From: JBHOQX01 sp042408595
Lineage (GTDB): Bacteria > Chloroflexota > Chloroflexia > Chloroflexales > Roseiflexaceae
Direction of reading: 5' to 3'
DNA: 36,017 bases
NCBI GenBank assembly: GCA_042408595.1
Contig: JBHOQX010000002.1
Coordinates: 1-36,017, forward strand
Part shown: positions 15,628 through 23,348 of the stretch, one piece after another
Position numbering within the stretch: the stretch's first letter is position 1
Layout of the letters: every line of letters begins with the position of its first letter
Notes under the pieces: generated by a model
What the model was told of the DNA's origin: nothing
Databases searched by the model: none
The model's input: the letters and a program-made list of their open reading frames with translations, nothing else
Program-made: the position numbers and the translations under genes

Positions 15628-17037
15628 CTAGCCGCTCCCGATCCGCAGCGCGTGCGCCGGCGCCTCCAGCAGCTCCGGCAGCTCCACCGTCAGGCCACCG
15701 TCCTCCTGTACGGCCGCAAGCGGCGCCTCGTGCCCCAGCAGCGTCACGCGCGCACCGGAAGGGGCGCGCAGCCCCTCGATCGTGATGCGTGCCCGGCGCG
15801 GGGTGTCGAGCAGCACGGCGTACAACGCGTCGGCGCCGCGCGTGAAGCGCAGCGGCGTCCCATCGCTCGCGCGGCCCTCGGCGCGCTCCCACGGGCGCGT
15901 GCCGTAGATCGCCTCGCCATTCACCGCCAGCCACGCGCCCAGCGCCAGCAGCCGCTCGGCCTGCTCGGGCGGGATCGTCCCGTCGCCCGTGGGGCCGACG
16001 TTGATCAGCAGGTTGCCGTTCTTGCTCACCACGTCCACGAACGAACGGATCAGCTCGGCCGGCGAAAGCATGTCGGCGGCCGTCTCGTTGCGGTTGTAGC
16101 CGAACGAGAAGCCCAGGCCGCGGCACGCCTCCCACTTCTCAGGCTGGATGTCCGGGTAGACCGCGTACTCGGGCGTGCGGAAGTCGAAGTGCGCCGGCTG
16201 CGGCAGCATGCCGCCCACCATCGCGCGCTGCACCGCCTCGAGGTCGATCTGGCCGTCGTGCACCGGCGCCTTGATGAACCGATCGTTGATCACCCCCTCC
16301 GGCACGGCGTTGTAGTACTCCGCGAACAACTGCCAGATGTCGGCCGCTCCAGGGTAGCCGATGTCGTTCCACAGCACCGCCGGGCGGTAGCGCGCGGTCA
16401 GCTCGCGGAGGTGTGCCCCGGCGTACGCCACGTACTCCTGGCTCTGTGGGACCCCCAAGAACAGGTCGGTGACGTCGGCGATCACGCGGTCGTTGAAGGT
16501 CCAGTCCAGCCCGCCCGAGTAGTACAGCCCCATGGTGAGGCCGCGCGCCCGCACCGCCGCCGTCAGATCGCCCACCAGGTCGCGATTGGCGTGGTAGCCC
16601 GGAACGCTCGGGTTGGGCGTGCTGCTCGGCCAGAGCAGGAACCCGTCGTGGTGCTTGGTGGTGAGCACCACGTAGCGCGCGCCGGCGCGGGCGAAGAGAT
16701 CGGCCCATGCGGCCGGATCCCAACTGTGCACCGCGGCGTTGAAGGCGTTCGCGAACCCGGCGTAGGGCATGGCGCCGTAGTGCTGCGCATGGTACTCGGC
16801 GGTGGGGCTGCCGGGGATGCGCAGCGAGTTCAGGTACCACTCGGCGTACGGGTTGCGTGCGAACCAGCTGCGCCAGCCCTCCTGCGCCACCACCTCGTGC
16901 AGCGGGCCGGTGGTGGGCGCCCAACCCGGCACCGAGTACAACCCCCAGTGGACAAAGATCCCGAGCTTGGCATCGTGGAACCAGTCTGGTACGGTGTGGG
17001 ACCGGACCGACTCGGGGTTTGGCTCGTAGTGCGTCAT
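15628..17037 (-). CDS. GH29 alpha-L-fucosidase, apparently cytoplasmic
   Basis: A 469-residue glycoside hydrolase of family 29 that removes alpha-L-fucose from glycans. Family marks are WFHDAKLGIFVHWGLYSVPG, GARYVVLTTKHHDGFLLWPS, GLYYSGGLDWTF and the nucleophile region AVLWNDIGYP (Asp near residue 224). C-terminal to the barrel are SKNGNLLINVGPTGDGTIPP and a beta-sandwich. Start 17037 has AAAGGG a few bases upstream on the minus strand. There is no signal peptide: the protein begins MTHYEPNPESVRSH. That points to intracellular cleavage of imported oligosaccharides. It follows the fuconate dehydratase gene on the same strand, with a 184-base spacer that carries short repeats. Confidence 0.93.
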   Translation of the reverse strand: MTHYEPNPESVRSHTVPDWFHDAKLGIFVHWGLYSVPGWAPTTGPLHEVVAQEGWRSWFARNPYAEWYLNSLRIPGSPTAEYHAQHYGAMPYAGFANAFNAAVHSWDPAAWADLFARAGARYVVLTTKHHDGFLLWPSSTPNPSVPGYHANRDLVGDLTAAVRARGLTMGLYYSGGLDWTFNDRVIADVTDLFLGVPQSQEYVAYAGAHLRELTARYRPAVLWNDIGYPGAADIWQLFAEYYNAVPEGVINDRFIKAPVHDGQIDLEAVQRAMVGGMLPQPAHFDFRTPEYAVYPDIQPEKWEACRGLGFSFGYNRNETAADMLSPAELIRSFVDVVSKNGNLLINVGPTGDGTIPPEQAERLLALGAWLAVNGEAIYGTRPWERAEGRASDGTPLRFTRGADALYAVLLDTPRRARITIEGLRAPSGARVTLLGHEAPLAAVQEDGGLTVELPELLEAPAHALRIGSG

Positions 17038-17070
17038 TCAGCGCCCTTTCTCGTGCAGTTCAGCATTTAA

Positions 17071-17211
17071 CCACGAAGGCACGAAGAGCCGGCAGGTCGC
17101 TTTCGTAGAGCAACGCCGTACAGGCGTAGACACTGCTCCCGCCCGTACGACGCTCCAGAGTCCGAAGCGCTATGTTTAGTCTTCGTACCCTCGTGCCGTT
17201 GGGTCTTCGTG
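17071..17211. repeat. Inverted CACGAAG-type repeats in the fucosidase/dehydratase spacer
   Basis: CCACGAAGGCACGAAG (17071-17086) faces an inverted, looser copy at 17181-17211 (cttcgtaccctcgtgccg, then ttgggtcttcgtg). Such CACGAAG words are short and degenerate. They could fold the dehydratase-fucosidase transcript between the two genes. Confidence 0.5.
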
Positions 17212-17221
17212 TTCCGTTCCT

Positions 17222-18526
17222 TTAACGGTGCTGCCACGTCGGCCCGTGCGGGTACTCGTATGTCGCAAGCGACTCGGGCTTCATCTCGATGCTGTAGCCC
17301 GGGCGCGTGGGCGGCATGTAGCGCGCGTTCTTGATGATCACCGGGTCGAGGAAGTGCTCATGCAGGTGATCCACGTACTCCAGCACGCGGTGCTCGAGCG
17401 AGGCCGAGACGCTGATGTAATCCCACAGCGACAGGTGCTGGACGTACTCGCACAGCCCGACCCCGCCGGCGTGCGGGCAGACCGGCACGCCAAACTTGGC
17501 GGCCATGAGGATGACCGCCAGGCACTCGTTCACCCCGCCGAGTCGGCAGGCGTCGATCTGGCAGAAGCTGATAGCATTCGCTTGCAGCAGCTGCTTGAAC
17601 ATGATGCGGTTGTGGACATGCTCGCCGGTGGCGACGCCGATCGGCGCCACGGCGCGGGTGATCGCCGCGTGCCCCAGGATGTCGTCCGGGCTGGTGGGCT
17701 CCTCGATCCACAGCGGGCGGAACGGCGCCAGGTGCCGCATGTACGCGATCGCCTCGTCCACGTCCCACACCTGGTTGGCGTCCACCATCAGCGTGCGCCC
17801 CGGCCCGATCTCCTCGCGGATCAGCGCGGCGCGGCGCACGTCAGCCTCGATGTTCACGCCGACCTTCATCTTGATATGGGTCCAGCCCTCGGCCACCGCC
17901 TGCCGGCACAACTGGCGCACCTTCTCATCGGAGTAGCCGAGCCAGCCGGCCGAGGTGGTGTAGGCCGGGAAGCCGTGGGCAAGCATCTCGGCCTCGCGCG
18001 CGGCCCGCGTCGCCGCGTTGCGCTGCAGGATCTCGAGCGCCTCGGCGGGCGTCAGGGCGTCGGTGATGTAGCGGAAGTCGATGCAGGCCACCAACTGCTC
18101 GGGCGGCATGTCCACCAGCAGCTTCCAGAGCGGCGCCCCCTCGGCCTTGGCCCACAGGTCCCACACCGCGTTGACGAGCGCCGCGGTGGCGAGGTGGATC
18201 ACGCCCTTCTCCGGCCCCACCCAGCGCAACTGGCTGTCACCGGTGATGTGGCGCCAGAAGCCGCCCATGTCGGCGGTGATCGACTCGAGCGTGTGCCCGC
18301 GCAGGCGCGGTGCCAGCGCCTTCACCGCCGCCACACACAGCTCGTTGCCGCGCCCGATCGTAAACGTCAGGCCGTGGCCCTCGAGGCCCTGTGGGCTGTC
18401 GGTGCTCAGCACGACGTAAGCCGCCGAATAATCTGGGTCGGGGTTCATGGCGTCGGAGCCGTCCAGTGCGCGCGAGGTCGGGAAGCGTACGTCGCGAACA
18501 GCGACGTCGGTGATGGTCATCGACAC
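17222..18526 (-). CDS. L-fuconate dehydratase (enolase superfamily)
   Basis: A 434-residue member of the mandelate-racemase branch of the enolase superfamily, close in length and sequence to L-fuconate dehydratases, which convert L-fuconate to 2-keto-3-deoxy-L-fuconate. Active-site elements in order are SAGWLGYSDEKVRQL, the KxK base HIKMKVGVN (Lys about 219/221), metal ligands in LMVDANQVWD (Asp about 246), WIEEPTSPDD and VATGEHVHNR, and the histidine of VCPHAGGVGLCEY. A GTG start (18526) is favoured: AGGAAC is about eight bases upstream, whereas the ATG six bases further in is too far. With the GH29 enzyme this gives two steps of the oxidative fucose pathway; fucose dehydrogenase, lactonase and aldolase genes are not seen here. 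Confidence 0.92.
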   Translation of the reverse strand: MSMTITDVAVRDVRFPTSRALDGSDAMNPDPDYSAAYVVLSTDSPQGLEGHGLTFTIGRGNELCVAAVKALAPRLRGHTLESITADMGGFWRHITGDSQLRWVGPEKGVIHLATAALVNAVWDLWAKAEGAPLWKLLVDMPPEQLVACIDFRYITDALTPAEALEILQRNAATRAAREAEMLAHGFPAYTTSAGWLGYSDEKVRQLCRQAVAEGWTHIKMKVGVNIEADVRRAALIREEIGPGRTLMVDANQVWDVDEAIAYMRHLAPFRPLWIEEPTSPDDILGHAAITRAVAPIGVATGEHVHNRIMFKQLLQANAISFCQIDACRLGGVNECLAVILMAAKFGVPVCPHAGGVGLCEYVQHLSLWDYISVSASLEHRVLEYVDHLHEHFLDPVIIKNARYMPPTRPGYSIEMKPESLATYEYPHGPTWQHR

Positions 18527-18569
18527 GGTGATGTTCCTACTTCCATTTTATAATTTCGGGGTCGCGGCC

Positions 18570-18598
18570 AGTGTACATGCAACCGCGCCCAAAGTCAA
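18570..18598 (-). promoter_or_regulatory. Candidate promoter of the fuconate dehydratase operon
   Basis: On the minus strand: TTGACT (18598-18593), a 17-base spacer, then TACACT (18575-18570). An AT-rich patch (gaaattataaaatgg) lies just downstream. It diverges from the GntR promoter about 90 bases away. Confidence 0.5.
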
Positions 18599-18688
18599 GT
18601 ATTGCTGAGGGCACTGATGGACTGATGCTGCTGAGCGTGCATGATGCGCCTCATCGCCACTCGATCAGTGCCCGCAGCGTTCTGGGTA

Positions 18689-18723
18689 TTGACAGTCACA
18701 GCTCCAGGATTATATACTATAAT
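18689..18723 (+). promoter_or_regulatory. Promoter and AT-rich near-palindrome upstream of the first GntR
   Basis: TTGACA (18689-18694) and TATACT (18713-18718) are 18 bases apart. The -10 box is embedded in ATTATA-TAC-TATAAT (18709-18723), a perfect 6-bp-arm palindrome with three central bases. A similar ATTATAATATATAA motif covers the -10 of the second GntR gene (21408-21421), suggesting a shared regulator or mutual control. Confidence 0.6.
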
Positions 18724-18745
18724 AACTTCCTGCCGGAGCGCAACC

Positions 18746-19435
18746 ATGACCGACATCCCCCAGCGTACCATGACCGAGCACGTGCTCACGCGTCTGCGGC
18801 AGTTGATTTTGAGCGGTGCGCTGGTTCCCGGCGAGCGCATCGACCAGGCCGAGCTGGCGCAGCGCTTCGGGGTGAGCGTAGTGCCGGTGCGTGAGGCGTT
18901 GGCGCGCCTGCAGTCGAGCGGCCTGGTGCGGATCGTGCCTCACCGCGGCGTGTTCGTCGAGTCGCTTTCAGCCGAGGAGCTGGTCGATATCTACAACGTC
19001 CGCGAGCTGCTCGAGGAGTATGCCGCGCGCCTGGCAGCCGCCAACCTGACCGATGCGGACGTCGCCGCGCTCGAGGAGATCTGTGAGCGCATGGCGACCG
19101 CCGGCGAGGCGCAGGACTACGATACCTACCTGGCGCTCAACCGCGAGCTGCACTTCCGCATCTACCGCGCCGCGCGCCGCCCCTACCTGTTGCAGATCAT
19201 CGAGCAGCTGTGGGACCGCAGCACGCGCTACCGGCTGCTGCAGCTGCACGCCATCCCCAGCCGCGCGCGCGACGCGCTGTTCGAGATCGAGGCGATCATC
19301 GCCGCATGCCGCCGCCGCGACGCCGACGCCATGGGCTACCTGGTGCGCTACAAATTGCACCAGACCACCGTCGGCCTGCTGGACCAGATGCAGCGCGCGC
19401 AGACTGCCTCGAACCCAGGCGCCGTCGACAGTTGA
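18746..19435 (+). CDS. GntR-family regulator, FCD (FadR-like) subfamily, copy 1
   Basis: A 229-residue regulator. ATG 18746 has GGAG (18734-18737) upstream. The winged helix (about residues 5-70) has LILSGALVPGERIDQAELAQ, RFGVSVVPVREALARLQ and GLVRIVPHRGVFVE. The C-terminal FCD all-helical domain (about 78-215) has the metal or carboxylate-binding pattern RELLEEYAAR, then LNRELHFRIYRAARRPYLLQ, and a last histidine in KLHQTT. FCD regulators usually sense sugar acids or other carboxylates. It diverges from the fuconate dehydratase operon, so fuconate or a keto-deoxy product is a plausible effector (inference). A close paralogue lies at 21451-22143. Confidence 0.93.
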   Translation: MTDIPQRTMTEHVLTRLRQLILSGALVPGERIDQAELAQRFGVSVVPVREALARLQSSGLVRIVPHRGVFVESLSAEELVDIYNVRELLEEYAARLAAANLTDADVAALEEICERMATAGEAQDYDTYLALNRELHFRIYRAARRPYLLQIIEQLWDRSTRYRLLQLHAIPSRARDALFEIEAIIAACRRRDADAMGYLVRYKLHQTTVGLLDQMQRAQTASNPGAVDS

Positions 19436-19611
19436 GCACCGCCGTTCGTGCTCCGTGCAAGAGGCGCCACAGTGGGGCGCACGCGTTCCCGTTTCAGTGC
19501 CGTGCCGTACCAGCCGACGCGCCGGGTGCGCTGGCGCCACCTGAACCGCGATCACGCCGCACCGGCCGCTTTGCGTTTCTCGTCGTACGCCCGACGCATC
19601 GGAGTGTCCAT

Positions 19612-20490
19612 ATGCCGGATATCCAGCTCACCGGCATCACCTGGGACCGCACGCGCGGCGACCTGTCCACGGTGGCCACCGCGCAGCGCTTCGGCGAGAG
19701 CCATCCCGGAGTCACGATCGAGTGGCGCAACCGCTCGTTCAACGCCTTCGGCGACCAGCCGCTCGCAGAGCTGGCGCCGCACTTCGACCTGCTGGTGATC
19801 GACCACCCGTTCGTCGGGCTGGCGCACGCGCGCGGGCTGTTGCTGCCGCTGGACGAGCACCTGTCCGCCGCGTTCCTGGCCAACCAGGCCGCCAACTCGG
19901 TCGGCGCCTCCTACCCCAGCTACGTGTACGGCGGCCACCTGTGGGTGCTGCCGATCGACGCCGCCACTCCGGTGAGCGCCTGGCGGCCGGACCTGTTGGA
20001 GCTGGCCGGCCAGCGTCCGCCCGAGACCTGGGACGACCTGCTGGCGCTGGCGCTCTCCGGCATGGTGTGGCTCAACGGCGACGCGGGCCAGCCGCCGCTG
20101 CCGTTCGGTCTGGCAGTGGCCGACATGTTCGCCGGCGCGCACCTGGCGCACGGCATCCTGGCCTGCCTGGTGCGGCGCGGCGTGACCGGGCGCGGCGGGT
20201 TGGTGGAGGTGAGCCTGCTCGAATCGGCGCTCGACTTCCAGTTCGAGGTGCTCACCACCCGCCTGAACGACGGCGGCATGCTCCCCGAGCGCAGCGCCGT
20301 GAATAACGCCCACGCCTACCTCGGCGCGCCCTACGGGATCTACGCCACCGCCGATGGCTACCTGGCGCGTCACCGAGCCCATAGCCAGCGCCAGGTAGCC
20401 ATCGACGGCGCGCTGCTCACCGCCGCCCAGGGCGCGCCGAAGATCGGCGAGCACAACGATCTGATCGCGCGCGAGTTCGGCCTTGCGTAA
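19612..20490 (+). pseudogene. Chimeric frame: signal-less solute-binding protein fused to CaiB/BaiF CoA-transferase
   Basis: A 292-residue open frame from ATG 19612, with GGAG at 19601-19604. Residues 1 to about 145 resemble the N-terminal half of a family-1 solute-binding protein without signal peptide: GITWDRTRGDLSTVATAQRF, LLVIDHPFVGLA, then GHLWVLPIDAATPV and PPETWDDLLALA. From about residue 147 the sequence is CaiB/BaiF CoA-transferase: SGMVWLNGDAGQPPLPFG, LAVADMFAGAHLAHGILACL (with the expected catalytic-type Asp), TGRGGLVEVSLLESALDFQF and APYGIYATADGYLA. It then jumps to a typical C-terminus, GAPKIGEHNDLIAREFGLA. Neither half is complete, so deletions fused two neighbouring genes in frame. 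A 7-codon inverted segment lies near residue 253-259. Probably non-functional, or a chimeric assembly. Confidence 0.75.
20352..20404. repeat. 16-bp perfect inverted repeat around a 21-bp inverted segment
   Basis: CGATGGCTACCTGGCG (20352-20367) and its exact reverse complement CGCCAGGTAGCCATCG (20389-20404) flank 21 bases (20368-20388). As written, the segment codes RHRAHSQ. Its reverse complement codes LAMGSVT in the same frame, giving the family-like stretch GYLALAMGSVT after ATADGYLA. Either the segment flipped between the arms, or a fold-back template switch created the right arm. Confidence 0.85.
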
Positions 20491-20614
20491 GATCCACCCG
20501 GCCGCACGGCATCGTGGGTGACGTTGTCGGGGCGCCTCGCGAGGCGCCGGGCCTTGGGGGGCGCCCCGCCGCGCGGCATCGCGGGTGGAATGACCGCCCG
20601 GCACAGGAGGGACC
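20491..20614. repeat. Palindrome-rich scar between the chimeric gene and the MaoC gene
   Basis: GGCGCCTCGCGAGGCGCC (20531-20548) is an 18-bp perfect palindrome. CGGCATCGTGGGTG (about 20507-20520) and CGGCATCGCGGGTG (20574-20587) are direct near-copies. ATCCACCCG (20492-20500) is the inverted partner of CGGGTGGAAT (20582-20591) with one mismatch. No gene is seen. It may act as a processing or termination structure. Confidence 0.6.
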
Positions 20615-21058
20615 GTGATCCACGAGCAGTTCTTCGAAGACTACGAGGTCGGCTTTAGCCGCTCCACCTTCAGCCGCACGATCACCGAGGCCGACGTGGT
20701 GCTGCATGCCGGGCAAGCCGGCGACTTCTACCCAGATCACATGGAGGCCGAGCGGTGCAAGACACAGGACTTCGGCCAGCGCATCGCCCACGGCACCCTG
20801 ATCTTCAGCGTCGCAATCGGCATGACCGCCGGAGCCGTCAACCCGCGCGCCGTGTCCGACGGCTACGACCGGCTGCGCTTCATCCGGTCGGTGTTCATCG
20901 GCGACACGATCCGGGTGCGCGCCACGATCACGGAGCGGCGCGACCACCCGAAGCGCGCCGGTCACGGGATCGTAGTGGAGCAGGTCGGGGTCCTGAACCA
21001 GCGCGACGAGACCGTAGTGGCCTGCGAGCACCTGTACCTGGTTCAGCGACGCGCGTAA
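20615..21058 (+). CDS. MaoC-like hot-dog-fold hydratase
   Basis: A 147-residue single-domain MaoC protein that begins at GTG 20615, with an excellent CAGGAGG (20604-20610) four bases upstream. The hydratase signature region is AGDFYPDHMEAERCKTQDFG followed by QRIAHGTLIF, which keeps the Asp and His of the catalytic dyad, although the usual Asn before Pro is Tyr. MaoC proteins hydrate enoyl-CoA esters or act on related CoA thioesters. Such genes are often beside CaiB/BaiF CoA-transferases, and here it lies directly after a broken one, so the two likely belonged to a CoA-dependent acid pathway. The gene itself looks intact. Confidence 0.88.
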   Translation: MIHEQFFEDYEVGFSRSTFSRTITEADVVLHAGQAGDFYPDHMEAERCKTQDFGQRIAHGTLIFSVAIGMTAGAVNPRAVSDGYDRLRFIRSVFIGDTIRVRATITERRDHPKRAGHGIVVEQVGVLNQRDETVVACEHLYLVQRRA

Positions 21059-21062
21059 CACG

Positions 21063-21392
21063 ATGGATGCACGCCACGCCAGATATGCCGTGATCCCCCT
21101 GCTGGCCCTGTTGCTGGCCTGCGGCCTTGGCGCGGCGAGCGTGCGCGCCGGGGCGCTGACGCCGCCGGATATCGACGTGAGCCTCGGCGCCGCCCGGCTG
21201 ATCGCCCGCACCTCGACCATCCCATACTGCTCGCAGTTGATCGGCCCCGACTGCACGATCGGCAACCGCACGCCGATGATGCGCGTCTACACCGCCTGGC
21301 TGTTTATAAGAACCGAACCAGGAAGCTGGCACAATGCCGCAATCCGTCGCATCCTGTCGCTTCAAATTGGTCCTGGCCAACCTGGCTCTTGA
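21063..21392 (+). CDS. Secreted protein N-terminal fragment, unknown function
   Basis: A 109-residue frame beginning four bases after the MaoC stop. An N-terminal signal sequence is clear: YAVIPLLALLLACGLGAASV with a probable cleavage after VRA (a C at residue 20 could also be a weak lipobox). The next about 50 residues (DIDVSLGAARLIARTS, then IPYCSQLIGPDCTIGNRTP) have two cysteines and were not recognised. Coding character drops after about base 21303, where the sequence changes to lower GC and reaches the next promoter. It therefore looks like the 5' end of a larger extracellular enzyme or binding protein cut by a rearrangement near 21305. Confidence 0.45.
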   Translation: MDARHARYAVIPLLALLLACGLGAASVRAGALTPPDIDVSLGAARLIARTSTIPYCSQLIGPDCTIGNRTPMMRVYTAWLFIRTEPGSWHNAAIRRILSLQIGPGQPGS

Positions 21393-21421
21393 CAATTGCG
21401 GTCGGCGATTATAATATATAA
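21389..21421 (+). promoter_or_regulatory. Promoter and AT-rich motif upstream of the second GntR
   Basis: TTGACA (21389-21394) is followed after 15 bases by TATAAT (21410-21415), within ATTATAATATATAA (21408-21421). A TAATAT alternative at 21412 gives 17-base spacing. The motif resembles the palindrome at 18709-18723. Confidence 0.6.
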
Positions 21422-21450
21422 CCTGACCGCCCTTTTACCGCCAGAAGCAT

Positions 21451-22143
21451 ATGCGACAGCCGCTCCAACGCACTGTCACCGAGCAGGTGTACGAGCAAGT
21501 GCGCGACAGCATCCGCAGCGGCGCGCTCGTCCCCGGCCAGCGCATCGACCAGGCCGGGCTCGCGCGGCGCTTCGGCACCAGTATCGTCCCGGTACGCGAG
21601 GCGCTGGCGCGGCTGCAGGCCGACGGGCTCGTGCGGCTCGTGGCCCACCGCGGCGCCTTTGTGGAGCAGATGTCGCCCGAGATGCTGATCGACATCTACG
21701 CCATGCGCGAACTCCTGGAGGAGGATGCCGCCAGGCTGGCAGCCGCGCATATCGGCGAGGCGGAGCTCGCACGGCTCGACGAGTTGCTGACGCAGATGGA
21801 CGCCGCCATCACGCGCGAGGACTACGCCGCGCTGTTCGTGCTCAACCGCGAGTTTCACTTCACGATCTACTGCGCCGCGCACCGCACCCACCTTCTGCAG
21901 ATCATCACGCAGCTGTGGGACCAGGGCGACCACTACCGGCGCATCTACACCGAGCTGCCGGAGCGCGCGCGCAGGGCACAGGCCGAGCACCGCGCGATCA
22001 TCGAGGCCTGCCGGCGGCGCGACCCGGACGCGATGGGGATCACGGCGCGCCATCACGTGCACCAGACGACGGTCAGCTTGCTCGCGCAACTGCGCACGGC
22101 GCAGCGTCCACAGGAGCTCAGCCATGACCATCGCGCCGCTTGA
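21451..22143 (+). CDS. GntR-family regulator, FCD (FadR-like) subfamily, copy 2
   Basis: A 230-residue regulator closely similar to the one at 18746 along its whole length. The winged helix includes SIRSGALVPGQRIDQAGLAR, RFGTSIVPVREALARLQ and GLVRLVAHRGAFVE. The FCD domain has MRELLEEDAARLAA, LNREFHFTIYCAAHRTHLLQ and HHVHQTTVSLL. The 5' region has only a weak ribosome site (AGAAG). The stop codon overlaps the start of the oxidoreductase gene by 20 bases, so the two are translationally coupled. Two such paralogues about 2 kb apart suggest a local duplication, perhaps of whole catabolic blocks. The effector is probably a carboxylate. Confidence 0.93.
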   Translation: MRQPLQRTVTEQVYEQVRDSIRSGALVPGQRIDQAGLARRFGTSIVPVREALARLQADGLVRLVAHRGAFVEQMSPEMLIDIYAMRELLEEDAARLAAAHIGEAELARLDELLTQMDAAITREDYAALFVLNREFHFTIYCAAHRTHLLQIITQLWDQGDHYRRIYTELPERARRAQAEHRAIIEACRRRDPDAMGITARHHVHQTTVSLLAQLRTAQRPQELSHDHRAA

Positions 22144-23180
22144 GCTGCGCAATCAATCGGCGCTCCCGCCCAGGCACGGCTACGGCATCGGCGTGATCGG
22201 CTGCGGCGGGATCGTGAACCACGCCCACCTGCCGGCCTACGCCAGCAACCGGCTGAACGTCGTGGCCTGCAACGACATCGACCCCGAGGCGGCCCGAAAG
22301 ACCGCCGCTCACGGGATCGACCGCGTCCACCCGATACTCGATGCCATGCTGGCCGACCCCACGGTCGAGATCGTCGACATCGCGGTGCCGGCCTGGGAGC
22401 AGCGCACGCTCGCCGAGCGCGCACTGGCGGCCGGCAGGCACCTGCTGTGCCAGAAGCCGCCGGCCGAGGAGCTCGACGACGCGCGCGATCGTGGCGGCTG
22501 GCCGGCGCGTCGGACGCACGGCGGCAGTCAACCAGCAGATGTGCTGGAGCGCGGGCATCGCCGCGGCGCGCGACCTGATCGGGCGCGGCTTCATCGGCCA
22601 GGTCACCGACATCCAGATCCAGGTCTCCACCAGCACGCCCTGGCACATGTGGCCCTGGCTGCGCGAGGCGCCGCGGCTGGACGTGATGTACCACAGCATC
22701 CACCACCTCGACAGCTTGCGCTCGATCCTCGGCGACCCGCAGTGGGTCACGAGCCGCCATACGCGCTGCCCCGGCCAGTCGGAACGCGCCGAAACCAAAA
22801 CAGTAACTGGGATGCAGATGCTCGTGGTGGTCAACCACCACGACAAGAGCGGTGACCACTACGCGACGTACCGCTTCGTCGGCGCCGAGGGTGTGATCAA
22901 TGGGGCGATCGGGCTGCTCTACAACTACCCGCACGGCCGGCCTGACACACTGCAGTGCCGCTCGACCCGCGTCAGGCCGGCGGTATGGTACGACATCGCG
23001 CTCGAAGGACTGTGGATCCCGGACGCCTTCATCGGCCCGATGGCTTCGCTGATGGAGGCGATCCAGACCGGCGGCGAGCCCGCCACCGCCGCATCCGACA
23101 ACTTCGGCACGCTGCAGGTGGTGCACGCCGCCTATCGCTCGGTGGCCGAGCATCGGTCGCTGCGGCCGGAGGAGCTTTGA
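22124..23180 (+). pseudogene. Gfo/Idh/MocA-family oxidoreductase with a 2-base frameshift
   Basis: The product would be about 352 residues. The first frame (22124 to about 22487) gives the Rossmann domain: GIGVIGCGGIVNHAHLPAY, VVACNDIDPEAARK, and the conserved lysine in HLLCQKPPAEELDDAR. After GCGCGCG (22481-22487) the reading continues in the next frame: AIVAAGRRVGRTAAVNQQM, APRLDVMYHSIHHLDSLRSI, and so on to TGA 23178-23180. Restoring two bases (one GC unit) to the run gives a continuous protein. This is a slippage mutation or a sequencing indel. The family oxidises or reduces sugars and polyols with NAD(P). The start overlaps the end of the GntR gene. Confidence 0.85.
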
Positions 23181-23210
23181 ACCGCTCGCGCTCACCAAGT
23201 ATATCGAGCC

Positions 23211-23238
23211 AGCAGTGTGGTGCAGCGGCACCACTGCT
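23211..23238 (+). terminator. Hairpin after the oxidoreductase gene
   Basis: AGCAGTGTGGTGC (23211-23223) and GCACCACTGCT (23228-23238) pair with a two-base bulge and a four-base loop, 31 bases after the stop codon. No T-run follows. The rest of 23181-23348 shows no gene or further clear signal. Confidence 0.45.
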
Positions 23239-23348
23239 CATCGTTGTCATACTGAAGGGAGTGACGTATCTCGCCGTGCAGGCAGCGATCCTCCAAGGTG
23301 TAGCGCAGGTCACTGGAAAGGAGGCGTTCGCAAACAGTAGGCGCTCAC

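Noticed and set aside
20352..20404. A site-specific invertible switch
   Set aside because: A 21-bp spacer is too short for known invertase systems and no recombinase gene is adjacent, so a mutation or assembly event is preferred over programmed phase variation.
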